Shown here in pieces: positions 44,283 through 56,555 of a stretch of DNA of 64,000 bases. The DNA is from Aldrovandia affinis (Eukaryota; Chordata; Actinopteri; Notacanthiformes; Halosauridae). The notes beneath the pieces are model-generated. The model saw only the letters and a list, made by a program, of their open reading frames with translations. It did not search any database and was not told the DNA's origin. The stretch lies in the NCBI GenBank assembly GCA_029706075.1, contig JAINUG010000138.1:1302001-1366000 (forward strand), read 5' to 3'. The position numbers and the translations under genes were made by a program. The first letter of the stretch is position 1; each line of letters opens with the position of its first letter.

Positions 44283-45308
44283 AGCTGACAGGGCAGCGGG
44301 GGAGAGAGATCAGAGGTTGCGACGGACAAGGACAGTAGGAGCAGGTGAAGATGGTTTAGGCACAGAAGGGAGGGGGAGGGAGAAAGACAGAAAGCAATGG
44401 TCAGACACATGTAGAGGCGATACCGTAATGTTGGGTGAGGCGCAGTTCCTGGTAAAGACCAGGTCCAGTTGGTTACCGGCCTTGTGGGTGGATGGGGGTT
44501 CAGCCATGGTGAAGTCAAAGGACTGAAGCAGGGGGAGGAATGCAGAGGCCTGAGAGGTCTCCAGCGGCAGGTTGAAGTCACCGAGGAGTAAGAAGGGAGT
44601 GCCATCCTCAGGGAAGGCACTGAGGAGGTCATCCATCTCGTCTAGGAAACTCCCCAGTGGACCTGGAGGGCGATAAAGAACAATGATGTGCAGTTTACAT
44701 GGAACAGTGACAGTGACAGCATGAAATTCAAAGGAGGAGGGTAAAAAGTGAGGAAGAGGAACAATACCAAATCTCCACAGGGGGGAGATCAGTATACCTG
44801 TCCCTCCACCTCTACCTGAGGGTCGTGGAGTGTGGGAGAAGGTGTAGGCAGTGGAGAGAGCAGCAGGGGTGGCCGTGTTCTGGGGAGTGATCCACGTCTC
44901 CGTGAGCGCCAGGAGCTGCAGGGAGAGTAGTGAGGCCTGGGCCGAGATGAAATCGGCCTTCCGGACAGCGGACTGGCAGTTCCATAGTCCGCCTGCTACC
45001 ACTACGTCAACACCGGGAGATCTAGGAGGGTGGATGAGATTGGACAGATTACGGGTGTGGGTAGAATCTCTCCTTCTAGGCAATCTAGAAGAGGAGACAT
45101 GGACTGGGATAGGGAGGTAGCATGTAGTGTTAGATGCAGAGGAAGTAGAACAGGGAGATACAAAACTATGATACTTACCGTGTGGCGAGCACTCCCTAGC
45201 TGGCCCCCCTCGGTGGACTCCTATAGGTAGACTCCTCCGTCTTTGTCCGCTGAGTCTTCGTTCGGTGAGGCTAGGAAGGTGAGGCTGCCGCGAAAAGCTG
45301 CCATCCAC
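44283..45308 (-). pseudogene. Antisense L2 LINE ORF2: endonuclease part
   Basis: Minus-strand frame from ATG 45308 (332 codons). Residues 1-100 are a basic/Ser-rich N-terminus. The endonuclease follows: LWNCQSAVRKADFI, LLALTETWI (catalytic Glu), GGGTGILIS, IIVLYRPPG, LLLGDFNLPLE (Asp/Asn), QLDLVFTRNC and VSDHCFLSFSL (Asp-His). This enzyme nicks chromosomal DNA to start target-primed reverse transcription. A TGA at 44310-44312 (probably CGA changed at a CpG) ends the frame just before the linker; beyond it the frame continues SLSPAALSA and, across the BEL insertion, into 39079. All endonuclease landmarks survive. Confidence 0.88.
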
Positions 45309-45745
45309 AACTATGGTTGCTAATATAGCCGAGTGATGCTAGGCACTAAGTGGCGAGTGCCACCTGACAACAATATAGACTAATTAACAACTCCCAGCTT
45401 CCTTCCGCTACTCAAGGAACGCTCAACTACAAACACGGCCTGATATAATAAAACCGATTGAAAACAGCTAAGTAGCAATCAGCTTTGAAATAAAACTACT
45501 AAGCAGCGATACAAGCTAATAACCGCTGGACATCAGCAACACAATAGCCTACTAGTTAAGATAACAAAGTTGCATTAAGTGCTACTTGCAACCAATGAAC
45601 AGGATACGAACGCAGAAGCTAAGCACCAAATCTAACGCCGGATAACTTTTACTTACTAGCACGCGACGAGACAATTCTAACCGAGATACAATGCACACAG
45701 CTGAGGTTGATAATCATCCCAGCTATTGCTTGTTGCCTTCATCTG
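45309..45745 (-). other. Probable 5' UTR of the antisense L2
   Basis: Directly upstream of the ORF2 start on the minus strand. Non-coding and AT-rich, with no other repeat recognised. The 5' limit is uncertain; a short (GA)n run at 45758-45770 may mark host sequence. Confidence 0.45.
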
Positions 45746-45949
45746 GCTAAGTGCTTTGAGAGAGAGAGAGATGGACACAGTTGCTAAATAGTATGTCTTT
45801 CCAAAAGCATTTCCTTTCTTTTAAACTCAGGCATAGAATAGATTACCACAGAGGTGAATAGCCATATGCCCGTCCATGTTTGTTTCTTTTCTCTGCTCTC
45901 ACTGCCTGCCCCGATGGCCACACCTGCTACCACGCCACATGTATACCTT

Positions 45950-46325
45950 TTTTTTGTCTGTTTATGATTTTATTCCCCATTTTTCTACCTATTTTTAGTT
46001 GCCAATTATACCCTTTCTTTTTCATGTCAATTATTCCCACCTTCGTATGAGAGGCTGCTGCCATCGTCCTGAGGCCGGTAGTGGGCGCTGTACTGCCTCC
46101 TCCAAGCCGACACCCACCACGGTCACCGAAACACACAGGAATACTCATATATGCAGTGAGCTCATACCGGCTTCCCTCCCCCCTACCTGGGGCGGACAGC
46201 CAATTCCCACCCCCTAGTAGCACTCCCTGCCAGAGCCAAACTGGCACGACTTAGGTGGAATCGAATCCCGGTCACATTAGGCACGTTGAATGTTCTTACC
46301 GCTACAATGCCAAGGAAGCCCCACA
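45950..46325 (-). repeat. tRNA-derived SINE (family of 7541-7862)
   Basis: Minus strand; the head at the right has a box B-like GGGATTCGATTCC and the hallmark GGGAGTGCTACTAGGGGGTGG, then CCGCCCCAGGTAGGGGGGAG, in the same order as 7541-7862. The 3' end at the left contains ATAATTGGCAACTAAA and a CAATTGG-type tail that other SINEs here share. The open frame 45927-46247 is not a gene. Confidence 0.8.
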
Positions 46326-46367
46326 TTTATACCTTTTTTAAATGGATAATAAACATGCAGAGATGTA

Positions 46368-47160
46368 CAGGTAACTGCCAAAATAAAGGAAACATGCGAG
46401 TAAATAAAGGGTTCTGGCGGCTCTGTTAGGGTGTGGGGTACATTTTCCTGGCATGATTTAGGTCCACTCAAGCAAGGTAAGGTAATAAATGCCAATAAAT
46501 ACAAAACCATTCTGAGCAATCACCTTCATCCTATGGAGAATCATTTAATTTCTTTATTTTTTTATTTTATTTTATTTTTTCTCCCAATTTAGTAGCCAAT
46601 TACACCCTCTACTTATTTAGATTTACCCTCCCCACACAGGTCCGCTGCTCTTCTCTACGAGGCAAGCTAATTCTCTGAGGGCAACTCCGCTTCCTTCAAG
46701 ACGGATTTCGCTCACCCACGGGCTGATGACCAGGGCCGGTCTGGTAGAGATGGGTTTCGAACGCCGCCACCCCCCTGCTGAAGCATTTCTATCCAGATGG
46801 GAGTGGTCTCTTCCAGGAAGACAATGCCCCATCCACAGGGCACGAATGCTCACTGAATGGTTTGATGAGCATGAAAACAATGTAAACCATATGCTAAGAC
46901 CATCTCAGTCACAAGATCTCAACCCAATCGAATACGGGGCCTGAGACAGCATTTTACACCACCATCAACAAAACACCAAATTATGGAATTTCTCATGGAA
47001 GAATGGTGTTGCATCCCTCCAGATAACAGGTCCCTCACTTCCAGATACTTTTAGAATCTATGTCAAGGAGCATTGAAGCTGTTCTGGTGGCTCATGGTGG
47101 CCCAATGGCTAATTAAGACATGTTATGTTGGTATTTCCTTTATTTTTGTATTAATGTTAC
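46368..47160 (+). mobile_element. Tc1-like transposon interrupted by a SINE
   Basis: Left end CAGGTAACTGCCAAAATAAA after TA (46366-46367); right end ggtatttcctttatttttgt ... ttac. The transposase survives in scraps: LPGRQCPIHRARM (a mutated QDNAP-H box with the second Asp region) and RPSQSQDLNPIE (third acidic residue) at about 46800-46935, then MEFLMEEWC-like and IEAVLVAHGGP segments in other frames. A minus-strand SINE (46548-46788) splits it. Same family as 11610-11865. Dead copy. Confidence 0.82.
46548..46788 (-). repeat. tRNA-derived SINE inserted in Tc1 copy
   Basis: Reads right to left: a box B-like GGCGTTCGAAACCC near 46765-46752, body, then the 3' tail GTGTAATTGGCTACTAAATT and GGGAGAAAAAATAAAATAAA. 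The tail matches that of 35820-35945. The Tc1 sequence resumes on both sides. Confidence 0.75.
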
Positions 47161-49461
47161 AAAAAAGGTAACCAACAAAGGTAACCATCAGCGACCAATT
47201 CAAACCCAAGAAACCAGGTGAGACAAGTGAACTGTGTAATCAGCTGATTGAATTAATCAGTTAAGTGTTGAGTAACAATGAAAACCAGCACAACCTGCAA
47301 CTCCCCAAGGCCAGGGTTCCCTACTCCTGCTCTAGTGTATCTCTGCCTAATTGCCTTAAAGTCTTCACTACTACAACAATTGACACCTACCCAAAACTGA
47401 GAAAGAACTACTGCATTAAGTTCACTGAAGGTGGAAGGCCATGCACATTTGATATACGCAGAGCACGAGTGTGTGTTCAGTTTTTCTCTGTTCAGTATGG
47501 GGAGCACAGGAGAGTGTGTTCAGTATGAAGAGCACAGGGGAGCATGTGTGTCCAGTACAGAGAGCAGGAAACAGCATTATCTCGAGTCCTGTATCATATT
47601 AGCACCTCCATGAACAGTGGGTGCTGCTGTGCGTAATTTGCTTTGGAAATTGCACTCTGACAAGCCATTTTATCACGATGAAGAGCCACGTTTGTCCCAG
47701 TTCTCAAGCCAGAAATCTCCTAGAAAAACTTGAATGCAGTGTTTTGTGGTTCACTGAATAAAACGTCAAGTCAATCAAGTCAAAATATTGCCATATCTTA
47801 AGACTCTGTTTAGACCAGGCGCTTCCACAGTTGCAGAGCAGTATAAAGAGTGCTGCGAGTGGCCTTTGGAGAGTTCAGTCGGGGAACGTGGTTTATAATT
47901 TTGAGGCGCCCTTTGCAGATGGAGTGAGTACTGCAGTCGCAGAAATGATATGATCATGGCTCTGTCCTGCAAAATCTAAGTGCACTCTCACAGCAAATGC
48001 GCCTCTAGAAAAGAGAAAATTCACTGATGTAGAGCTGAAAGTGAATTTTCTTACAAAACACAGTTCCAGAATTGAAATAGTGCAGCTTCGTGAATTTACA
48101 ATGGAGCTTCTCTAATCTTATGGGTTACTGATGGGCCCGGCAGCTGCTGTATGTGTGAAATGCCAAAAATAGCACAAAGCAGACCCCTCCAGATTACTGT
48201 GTAGCTGTTTATTCTGGGATTTTTGTATTTATGCTAATCTCTGCCTTTGCAGAATTGTCAAAGCTATCCGTTCAGATGCCTAATATTAATTTACCACAAG
48301 CGTCAAAAAAAAAAAAAAAGTCTAGTTTGTAATTTTTTGACAAGCAGATTGTCTGCCTTTTTGCAGAGGAAATGTACATACACATGTGGTACTCTCTCTG
48401 AATTTTTCGCACTAGTCAAGAGATCAAGAGGACAGGACTCTGAGCTCCCGCAGACAGATTTTACATTACATTTCTTATGTGATCAAGGTACTAACAAATC
48501 GAGGGAGACAAAACCACAGGTCAGCTTTTGCACAATGAAACGGTGCAGACAGGGGAAAACTGATCTCGCTCAAGCAAAGTGGTTTATCGGCAGACGTCAC
48601 AATGATGCGTGCTGTCTGTTCGTTACAGAGTAAAAGGGTCGCTTCTATTTCCTCTGCCCATATGGGAGGCCTAGTCAAGGCTTAGGGACATGTTTTTATG
48701 GTTGTTGCCTGGGTTGTTCTTAAGTCTCTGCTTTGACAGTGTGCCAGTTTGACAGATTAAGAAATTCATCTTTATGTTTTCTGTCTTTATTCTTCCCAAG
48801 TCTGTGTAGGCAGGGCATCCATGGAAGAAAAATCTGTGAAGAGTAGAAGGAATTTCATGTTTGGTTTTGTAACAAACCTTAGAAACAATGGCCTAGATTA
48901 AATCTACATTTTTTCTCAGCTTTAACTTACAAATAATTGTAAGTTAAAGTGTTCCTTTTTATCTTGCAAGCACACTATTTAATTAATTTATCAGAATTGT
49001 GCTGGCCTTAGTTACCGATCATAACCATACAAAATCATCTGTGGGTTCCATTGCTGCTGTGTCATCTAAGGCTCTGTAGCTTCAGTTAAAATTGCTGAGT
49101 TTAATGAAGGTCTGCACACTGAGCATGTTAATAAAATGAATTCTACCAGTCAGCACATTTGGTTATTCTTCTCTTGTAACAAAAGCAATGCTGAAAAAGC
49201 ATAATCCAAAACAATACATTTTCTTGACAAAACTTTCTATTAGCTACAGTCACCCCTCTACATGGGATGGAGGGGGGGGGGGGAATAGCACCGAATAGCC
49301 AAAGGACGTTTTTTGTTTGTTTTATATGGTGGAATGCTTCTCTCATTTCCAAATTTGGGGACATTAATAATTGACCTGTTGATCTCCAGTCGGTTGATAA
49401 GAGAACTAATCATCAGATCAGTTCAGATTAGATATCCAATCATCTTTGGCTCTTCGAGTTT

Positions 49462-49495
<34 letters not shown>

Positions 49496-50721
49496 ATCTG
49501 CGTGTGTGTGCACATTTTATTTTTGGTGTTTTTCATCAAAGGCAGTGTTTGTGTACTAATGCTTTTCCTCAGATGAAACATGTTTTGTTCTCTCCATAAC
49601 TTTCAGGCAGTTGGCTCTGCACAAAGCCTTTGTTTATTTATTTACTGAGGAACATTTCTTCAGGGTAATATTTAACATATGTAATGCTGTGAGTAATTTA
49701 GTTAATCTAAGAAACTTTTTTATGCCTCTGATATCATTCATATTTTAGATTGTGTCAACATGAATAAATTAATACTAAACCACTACAGTATTTTTCTCCC
49801 AATTTAGCTTTTAATTTTTCATCTGATATACAGACAAGGAAGAGTGAGCTTTATGCAAGCACTTTTTGTCTTCAAAGATGTATATAAAAGTCAGGTCGAA
49901 GAATAAAGGGCATCTGATGCTTAAAATCAGAGTAGAATGAAATGAAATGCCCTCCTCATTTAATAGTTTATGGAACTGCAATAATGGTGGCTGCTGCCTT
50001 CTGGACCCAAAAATATAATTAATTTGAGGTGACAGCTGAGGAAATTTTCACAAACTGATGGAGGACAATGACATAGAAAAGCAATTTTATACGTTGTCAT
50101 TCTGATTACTGTTTCCCCCTCTTTGACCTTAGCGTTCCTTATTGGGAATTTCAGTAAGTCAGTATAGACTTTCATTTTCTTTCCTCCAAATACCCACACT
50201 TCTTCCAACAATGCCCTTGAAGTAACAGAGCACTGACAGCAAAAAACCCCAGATAAAATGTTCTATTTTTTAAACCATGTATATTTTTCCCTTATAAAAT
50301 GTAATTTGTTCATTCTAGTACCAAGCTGATGGAATATCCAGGTGTGTGTTATTAAAATGAGTCTTTGATATTTAAATCTTCCTTTCTAACTCAATTTCCA
50401 TTGAAATTTGCCTTGCTTATACTGTGAAATATTTTGATTCACATTGCATTATTGAAATACCTGGCATCCCACAAGTCCAGCCTCATAGCAATATCTTTAC
50501 CTCTTTGTTTATTTGGAGGTAGGGTCATTCTCAATGGCTGATGTGAAAGAGAGTTGCAGCCAGACATAGTTCTGTCAGCTGTGCTATAAAAACATGATTG
50601 TAAGGTGCTCCAATAAAAAGATCATACAACTAACAGAGAATGGCCTGTAAACATGCACTCCAAAAGTAGACTTAGGAAGACTGTGGGCCACAATGTGGTG
50701 CACTGATTCTTTGGCAGTGTA
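47161..50721. other. Quiet non-coding stretch
   Basis: No supported gene. Near 47277-47330 there is a short match to a common fish repeat phrase (gaaaaccagcac...gccagggttccctactcctg). A (GT)n run is at 49464-49492, poly-G at 49272-49283 and poly-A at 48306-48319. The segment 49975-50220 has no repeats and some transcription-factor-like words (gaggtgacagctg, attgggaatttc). Frame 48247-48633 (128 codons) starts in poly-Lys over the A-run and has no domain. Confidence 0.5.
49464..49492. repeat. (GT)n microsatellite
   Basis: About 14 uninterrupted GT units, followed by an interrupted second run to 49512. Confidence 0.9.
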
Positions 50722-50723
50722 TA

Positions 50724-50838
50724 CAGTGGCTTCGGAAAGTATTCAAGTGAAAACACAGTTTTAGAAATTGTTGCAAATGTATTAAAAATAAAAAACATTC
50801 AGTCCCTTTGCTATGACACTCCAAATTGAGCTCAGATG
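50724..50838 (+). mobile_element. Tc1-like terminal fragment
   Basis: After TA (50722-50723) comes CAGTGGCTTCGGAAAGTATT, a terminal repeat of a very common fish Tc1 family, followed by its subterminal aaatgtattaaaaataaaaa and cctttgctatgacactccaa blocks. It is cut at about 50838 where the L1 begins. No transposase remains. Confidence 0.75.
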
Positions 50839-51007
50839 GGCGCTATGGAGCACAGAAGAGAGTAGACGTGTCCCCTTACTGCTCCGAGATAATGTGACAT
50901 AAATATATAATTTCATTGTACAGTTTCGCATATTAATAGTCTGGCACGATTTATAACTACCTTTGAAGACCTTCTAGCTTAACTAATCTGATTCTTGACC
51001 GGCCACG

Positions 51008-51886
51008 ATGTCAAACGTTCGGCAGAAACGGGAGACCACTGGAGTAGGCCGCAAAGCATCGCTACTTCCTGATCAGGCTTTGCCGACAACAGACGATGCT
51101 AATGTGGCTAGTAGCACCCTAGATGCTCCGCTGCTACAGTCCATGATGGACTCTCTTAAGAGCGACATATTCGTGAAAATTGATGCCCTGTCCGCGAGTC
51201 TACGTTCTGAAATATCGTCCGTGAGACAAGAATTGAAGAGCTCAATCGAACCACTTCAGCGTACAGTGGATGCACATGAGGAGACGGTGCGAGACCTTGA
51301 ACGAGCGGCTACGGACCATAGTACTCGGATAGACGAGTTGGAATCCACAGTTAGCATGCTAACCTCGCAAGTGAAACGTCTAGATGATAAATGTGAGGAC
51401 CTAGAGGGCCGATCCAGAAGGAACAACATACGGGTGCTGGGTGTACCGGAGGGACTGGAGGGACCCCGTGCCACCGACTTTGTCGCCCAGCTACTCCAGG
51501 ACTTGCTCGGTCTGAATGAGAAGCCCCTACTTGACCGTGCCCACCGGATCCTACGAGAGAAGCCCAAGGAGGGGACCCCCCCTCGTCCCTTTGTGGTAAG
51601 GGTACACTTTTTCCATATCCGGAGCCTGATACTGCAGCGAGCTGGAGAAAAGTCGCCCCTTCTCTACAAGGGAAGGAGGATTTCTCTGTTCCCGGATTAC
51701 ACATCCTCCGTTGCCAAGAAGCGAGCCGCGTTCGGCGCAGTCAAGCGCACTCTGCGCTCCTACCCAAATGTGAAGTTCGGTCTTCTCTTCCCGGCAACTC
51801 TCAGAATCACCATGCCAGATGGGCCGTCACACAGGTTTGAAGATCCTGCTGCGGCCACTGATTTTGTCAATAAGAACTGTAAGTAG
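51008..51886 (+). CDS. L1-like ORF1 protein (RNA-binding chaperone)
   Basis: Intact frame of 292 codons from ATG 51008, preceded by a non-coding leader. Residues 1-40: flexible, basic. Residues about 45-135: heptad-like coiled coil with many Glu/Leu/Val/Ser, the trimerisation stalk of L1 ORF1. Residues 137-205: RRM-like domain beginning RRNNIRVLGVPEG and containing DRAHRILREKP. Residues 210-285: C-terminal domain with YKGRRISLFPDYTSSVAKKR, SYPNVKFGLLFPATL and RITMPDG. It would coat the element's RNA in the cytoplasm and act as a nucleic-acid chaperone with ORF2. The length fits fish L1-type ORF1. No lesion seen. Confidence 0.9.
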   Translation: MSNVRQKRETTGVGRKASLLPDQALPTTDDANVASSTLDAPLLQSMMDSLKSDIFVKIDALSASLRSEISSVRQELKSSIEPLQRTVDAHEETVRDLERAATDHSTRIDELESTVSMLTSQVKRLDDKCEDLEGRSRRNNIRVLGVPEGLEGPRATDFVAQLLQDLLGLNEKPLLDRAHRILREKPKEGTPPRPFVVRVHFFHIRSLILQRAGEKSPLLYKGRRISLFPDYTSSVAKKRAAFGAVKRTLRSYPNVKFGLLFPATLRITMPDGPSHRFEDPAAATDFVNKNCK

Positions 51887-52420
51887 ACTGCCTGCCCTGC
51901 GGTGTGGGACAGGTGCCTGTCCTTCAGTGTAGGACAAGTGCGCACGAACGATTATGCCGTTGTCTTTCACTCTTGAGCCAGACTGTTTACACTAAATGTG
52001 GACTACATTTCCCAGGTGCCTTGCCCGATCCATGTGGTCGAGATTTTTTTTTTTTATGCATATTGATTCCTCTTTACGCTAATTACGGTTTCAGCTATGG
52101 GTACCCATTGGACTGTACAATGTATATGTTAATGTTTTACAAGTCACACTTTATCTCAGGTAGCACTATTGAGTTCCTGTTAGAGCTACCACGGAGCGTT
52201 CCGGATTATTTGTGTTTAGGGAGGTTTTTGCACGCATCTCATTTGGGGAGATAGCAGTGCTGGGGTGGGACAGGGGTGAGGGTTATGCGTGTTTATTGTG
52301 CCTGTCATGTTTTGTTTCTGTTTGTATTTTTTTTTTTTTTTTTCTTTTTCTTTTTTTTTTTTTTTTTTTTATGCTGTTGGTTGTGTTGCTGGTGCTTTAT
52401 TCCTCCTCATTAGTTTTTGA

Positions 52421-55400
52421 ATGGTCCAGCCCAGGTTAATTCGACACCCTGATGGTAATGCGCTCAAGTTTATTAGCTGGAACTGTAAAGGTCTTAATTC
52501 CCTAGTAAAGCGCACTAGGGTTGTTCGCCATCTTCAGCATTTGGGGGCTCAGATCATTTATCTCCAAGAAACACACCTGAAATCATCTGTTTATCCAAGT
52601 ATTAAGGGTAGTTGGATTGGTCATTCCTATTATTCGTCATTCCACAGCAAGTCTAGAGGGGTTGCAATTTTGTTACATAAATCAGTTCCCTTTACATGCT
52701 CTGAGGTGGTATCCGATCCAAATGGCAGATATCTAATTGTTACTGGCAGGTTGTATGATACCCCGGTTCTACTAGTCAATATATATGCCCCTAACTGGGA
52801 TAATGCAGATTTTTTTCGACAGCTCTTTTCTAGCCTTCCTGATATGTCTTCACACTTCCTAATTTTAGGTGGTGACTTCAATTGTTGGCTTAGCCCAGAG
52901 CTCGACCGCTCTTCCACAAAGGTCACTGCACCTTCAAGGTCTGCTAAGACAATTAGAGCCTTCATGAACGAATTTGCAATCACGGATCCCTGGCGTTTTT
53001 TCAATCCCACCGGTAAAGTGTATTCATTTTTCTCCCACGTGCACCATACGTTCACTCGGATAGACTACTTTATGATAGATGACAGAATTCTTCCTTCCGT
53101 GAGCTCATGTTCATATGAGGCTACAGTTATTTCGGATCACGCCCCGGTCACTTTGAGTATTCGTTTTAAGGGCTCTGTCCATGCACAAACCCCGTGGCGT
53201 TTTAATGCACGTTTACTTTCGGATGAAAACTTTGTAGAGCTGATTTCCAACCAAATTGATACTTTTTTATGTATTAACAAAACTCCAGACATTTCTGCAT
53301 CTATTCTGTGGGAAACATTGAAAGCTTATATTAGAGGGCAAATAATCTCCTATGTCAGTCACGAGAAAAAAACTGAAAAGGGAAAGACTAACTGGAATAA
53401 CTACGCGTATTGCTCAACTGGATAACCTCTATGCCACTTTACCGACCCCAGATGCGTATAAAGAACGCCTCTCTCTACAGTCAGAATTCGATACACTGTC
53501 TACAGACCATGCTGCTGAATTACTCCTTAAATCCAGAAGTAATTACTATGAACAGGGTGACAAAGCTGGCAGATTATTGGCCCACCAACTACGGCAGACC
53601 GCTTCCTCTCACCAGATCCCCCAAATCCAAACGTCCTCTGATATCACAATAGACCCCAAAATAATTAATGATGAATTTAGGGATTATTATGCTTCGTTGT
53701 ACGCATCTGAAACTAATTCGGACACGCAGGACTTTGACAGTTTTTTCGCCACACTGGAAATCCCTCTGGTTCATCCTGATTTGGTTGAAGAGATGGAGAA
53801 GCCAATAACTGCTACTGAACTCTCGGCTGCTATTGCATCTATGCAAGGTGGCAAATGTCCAGGGCCTGACGGCTATCCACTAGAGTTCTACAGGAAATTT
53901 CAACACAAATTAACCCCCGTTTTGATAGATATGTTTAGTGAATCATTCAAATCTCTTCGTTTACCACCAACACTCAATCAAGCTTCTATCTCTCTTATTT
54001 TGAAAAAGAATAAAGACCCCCTTGCCTGCTCCTCTTATCGACCAATTAGTTTGTTAAATGTGGACTTTAAATTGCTGTCTAAAATGCTCGCCCTACGTTT
54101 GGAAACAGTGCTACCAACCATTATTTCTCCCGATCAAACCGGGTTCATTAAGAATAGACACTCTTTTTTTAATTTAAGACGCCTCTTTAATACTATCTAT
54201 CAGCCCCCCATGACCTCTGTGCCAGAAGCTGTGATATCCTTAGATGCAGAAAAGGCCTTTGATCGCGTGGAGTGGAGGTACCTCTTTTACACCTTAGAGA
54301 AGTTTGGCTTTGGTAAGAACTTCATTTCATGGGTGAAGCTGTTGTATTCATCCCCCCTGGCCTCAGTGAGGACAAATAACACTCATTCTGAGTATTTCCC
54401 CCTCCATCGCTCCACTAGGCAGGGTTGCCCCCTGAGTCCCCTCTTATTCGCCTTAGCCATTGAGCCTCTTTCCATCGCGCTTCGCTGTGACCCCCGCATT
54501 ACAGGCATTTTCAGGAATGAAGTGGAACAAAGGGTTTCGCTTTACGCGGACGATCTTCTCCTTTATGTTTCTAATTTTTCGGTTTCTATCCCTGCAGCCC
54601 TCTCTATTCTTAACTCATTTGGTGTTATATCCGGTTACAAATTGAACTTCAGCAAAAGTGAATTATTCCCTCTAAATAAAGCAGCACGTGAGTATCCACT
54701 ACATAGCCTGCCATTTAAAACTGCAATACACAGCTTCACTTACTTAGGGGTTCAGGTAACTGACAAATTTAGAGACCTTTATAAGGCAAATTTTGCCCCC
54801 CTTCTGACTCGTGTACAGGAGGACTTTGACCGCTGGTCAGTGCTGAATCTATCTTTAGCTGCCCGAATCAACTCTATCAAGATGAACACCCTCCCTAAAT
54901 TTTTATATTTATTTCAATGTGTACCCATTTTCCTCCCCCAACGCTTTTTTTGTAGAATTGATACCATTATTTCAGATTTCATTTGGAACAGGAAAATTCC
55001 AAGGATACGCAAGCAATTTTTACAGAGACCGAAGGCACTGGGTGGGATGGCTCTACCAAATTTTAGATTTTACTATTGGGCTGCTAATATTAGAATAATA
55101 CAATCCTGGCTACAATCTGATCCTAACCACTTCCTGCCTATTTGGCTTGAAATGGAGGCTGCTTCCTGTGAGCCAGTGTCTCTTATAGCATTAGCTCACT
55201 CTCCCATTAAAAGCTCCTCATCTGCTTACACGGAAAATGTAATTGTCAAATCGTCCTTGAGAATCTGGAATCAGTTCAGGCGTTCCTTTGGTCTACAAAC
55301 ATACTCTATGTTAGCCCCAATAAATGCAAATCATGTTTTTCCTCCCTCCTTGGTCGATGGTGCATTCACTATTTGGTCCAACCATGGCATCAAATCACTC

Positions 55401-56249
55401 AATGACCTATATATTGATAACACGTTTGCCTCTTTCCAACAGCTATCTGAAAAATTTGCCCTACCCAAACAACACTTCTTCAGGTATCTACAGATTCGCA
55501 GTTTTGTTAGTAGTAGATTCCCTCAGTTTCCTAACCGGCCTACTGATTCACCATTAGACACGTTCCTCAAGCCAGTACCTGCTCTGAAAGGAATGATGTC
55601 ATATATCTATGCTCAGATTCACTCCCTACGCCTAGTTTCCTTAAACTCCATTAAAGCCCTTTGGGAGGTAGATCTCGGAGAGGTGATTCCTGAGGAACTT
55701 TGGGAGGTCGCTCTTGACAGGGTACATAGGTCATCTATTTGTGCGAAACATGGACTGATCCAGTGCAAAATTATACATCGCACCCACTTCACAAAGGTCA
55801 GGCTCTCTAAAATCTATAAAAATGTAGACCCAACTTGTGACAGGTGTCGCCAAGCACCGGCCAGTCATGCACACATGTTTTGGTCCTGTCCTGCTTTACA
55901 ATCGTATTGGGTGGGAATATTCAGATCACTATCAAAGGTTACTGGGAAATTAATTGAACCTAACGCCATGACTGCATTGTTCGGTGCAACCCCATACACA
56001 ATGCTGCTTTCTTCCCTAGAGGCAGCCTTTACGGCCTTTGTCACCCTACTAGCCAGGCGATTGATACTGCTTAAGTGGAAATCTCCAACACCTCCTTCAC
56101 ATACCCTATGGATAAGAGAGGTTCTTAATTTTGTCAAACTGGAAAGAATCAGGTGTATAGTGAACGGTTCCCTGAGGAAATTTTGTAAGATGTGGGACCC
56201 CTTTTTTGAATATATACGAGAGCTGGACTTACCAGATATATCTGAATGA
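52421..56249 (+). pseudogene. L1-like ORF2 (endonuclease-RT), one-base frameshift
   Basis: Endonuclease frame from ATG 52421: SWNCKGLN (residues 19-26), LQETH (Glu 50), GGDFN (150-154), ISDHAP (Asp-His 239-240). At 53364-53370 a run of seven A shifts it to frame 53352-56249. That frame holds KCPGPDGYPLEFY, SYRPISLLNVDFKLLSKMLA, QTGFIKNRHSFFNLRR, ISLDAEKAFDRVEW, RQGCPLSPLLF, YADD (54543-54554), the thumb/linker (WNRKIPRIRKQFL, LGGMALPNFRFYYW) and a C-terminal zinc motif CDRC...HAHMFWSC. Six A instead of seven would make one frame of about 1,270 residues. The enzyme nicks DNA and copies the RNA at the target. Either the copy is freshly broken or the extra A is a base-calling error. Confidence 0.9.
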
Positions 56250-56555
56250 TAGTATTCTAGTTACATTAAACTGTGACATGACAGGCAGCTGACCAACCAA
56301 CGCAACTTTTAGTCTATTATTATTATTGTTTTTTTTTGTTTTTTGTTTTTTGTTTTGTTTATTATTAATTCATTTTATGTCCTTAGTCTTGGTCTTGGAT
56401 TCTACTCTTGGTTTGTAACATTTGTCCTGTTCTAGTCTTGTCTTATTTTTGTGTAGTTTTTATTTTATTTTTATTAACTACTTGCACTACTGTTGTATCA
56501 TAAGGTGTTGATCAATATTTTTCTGGTCTGTATGTTTGTTTTGTATGAAAATCTC

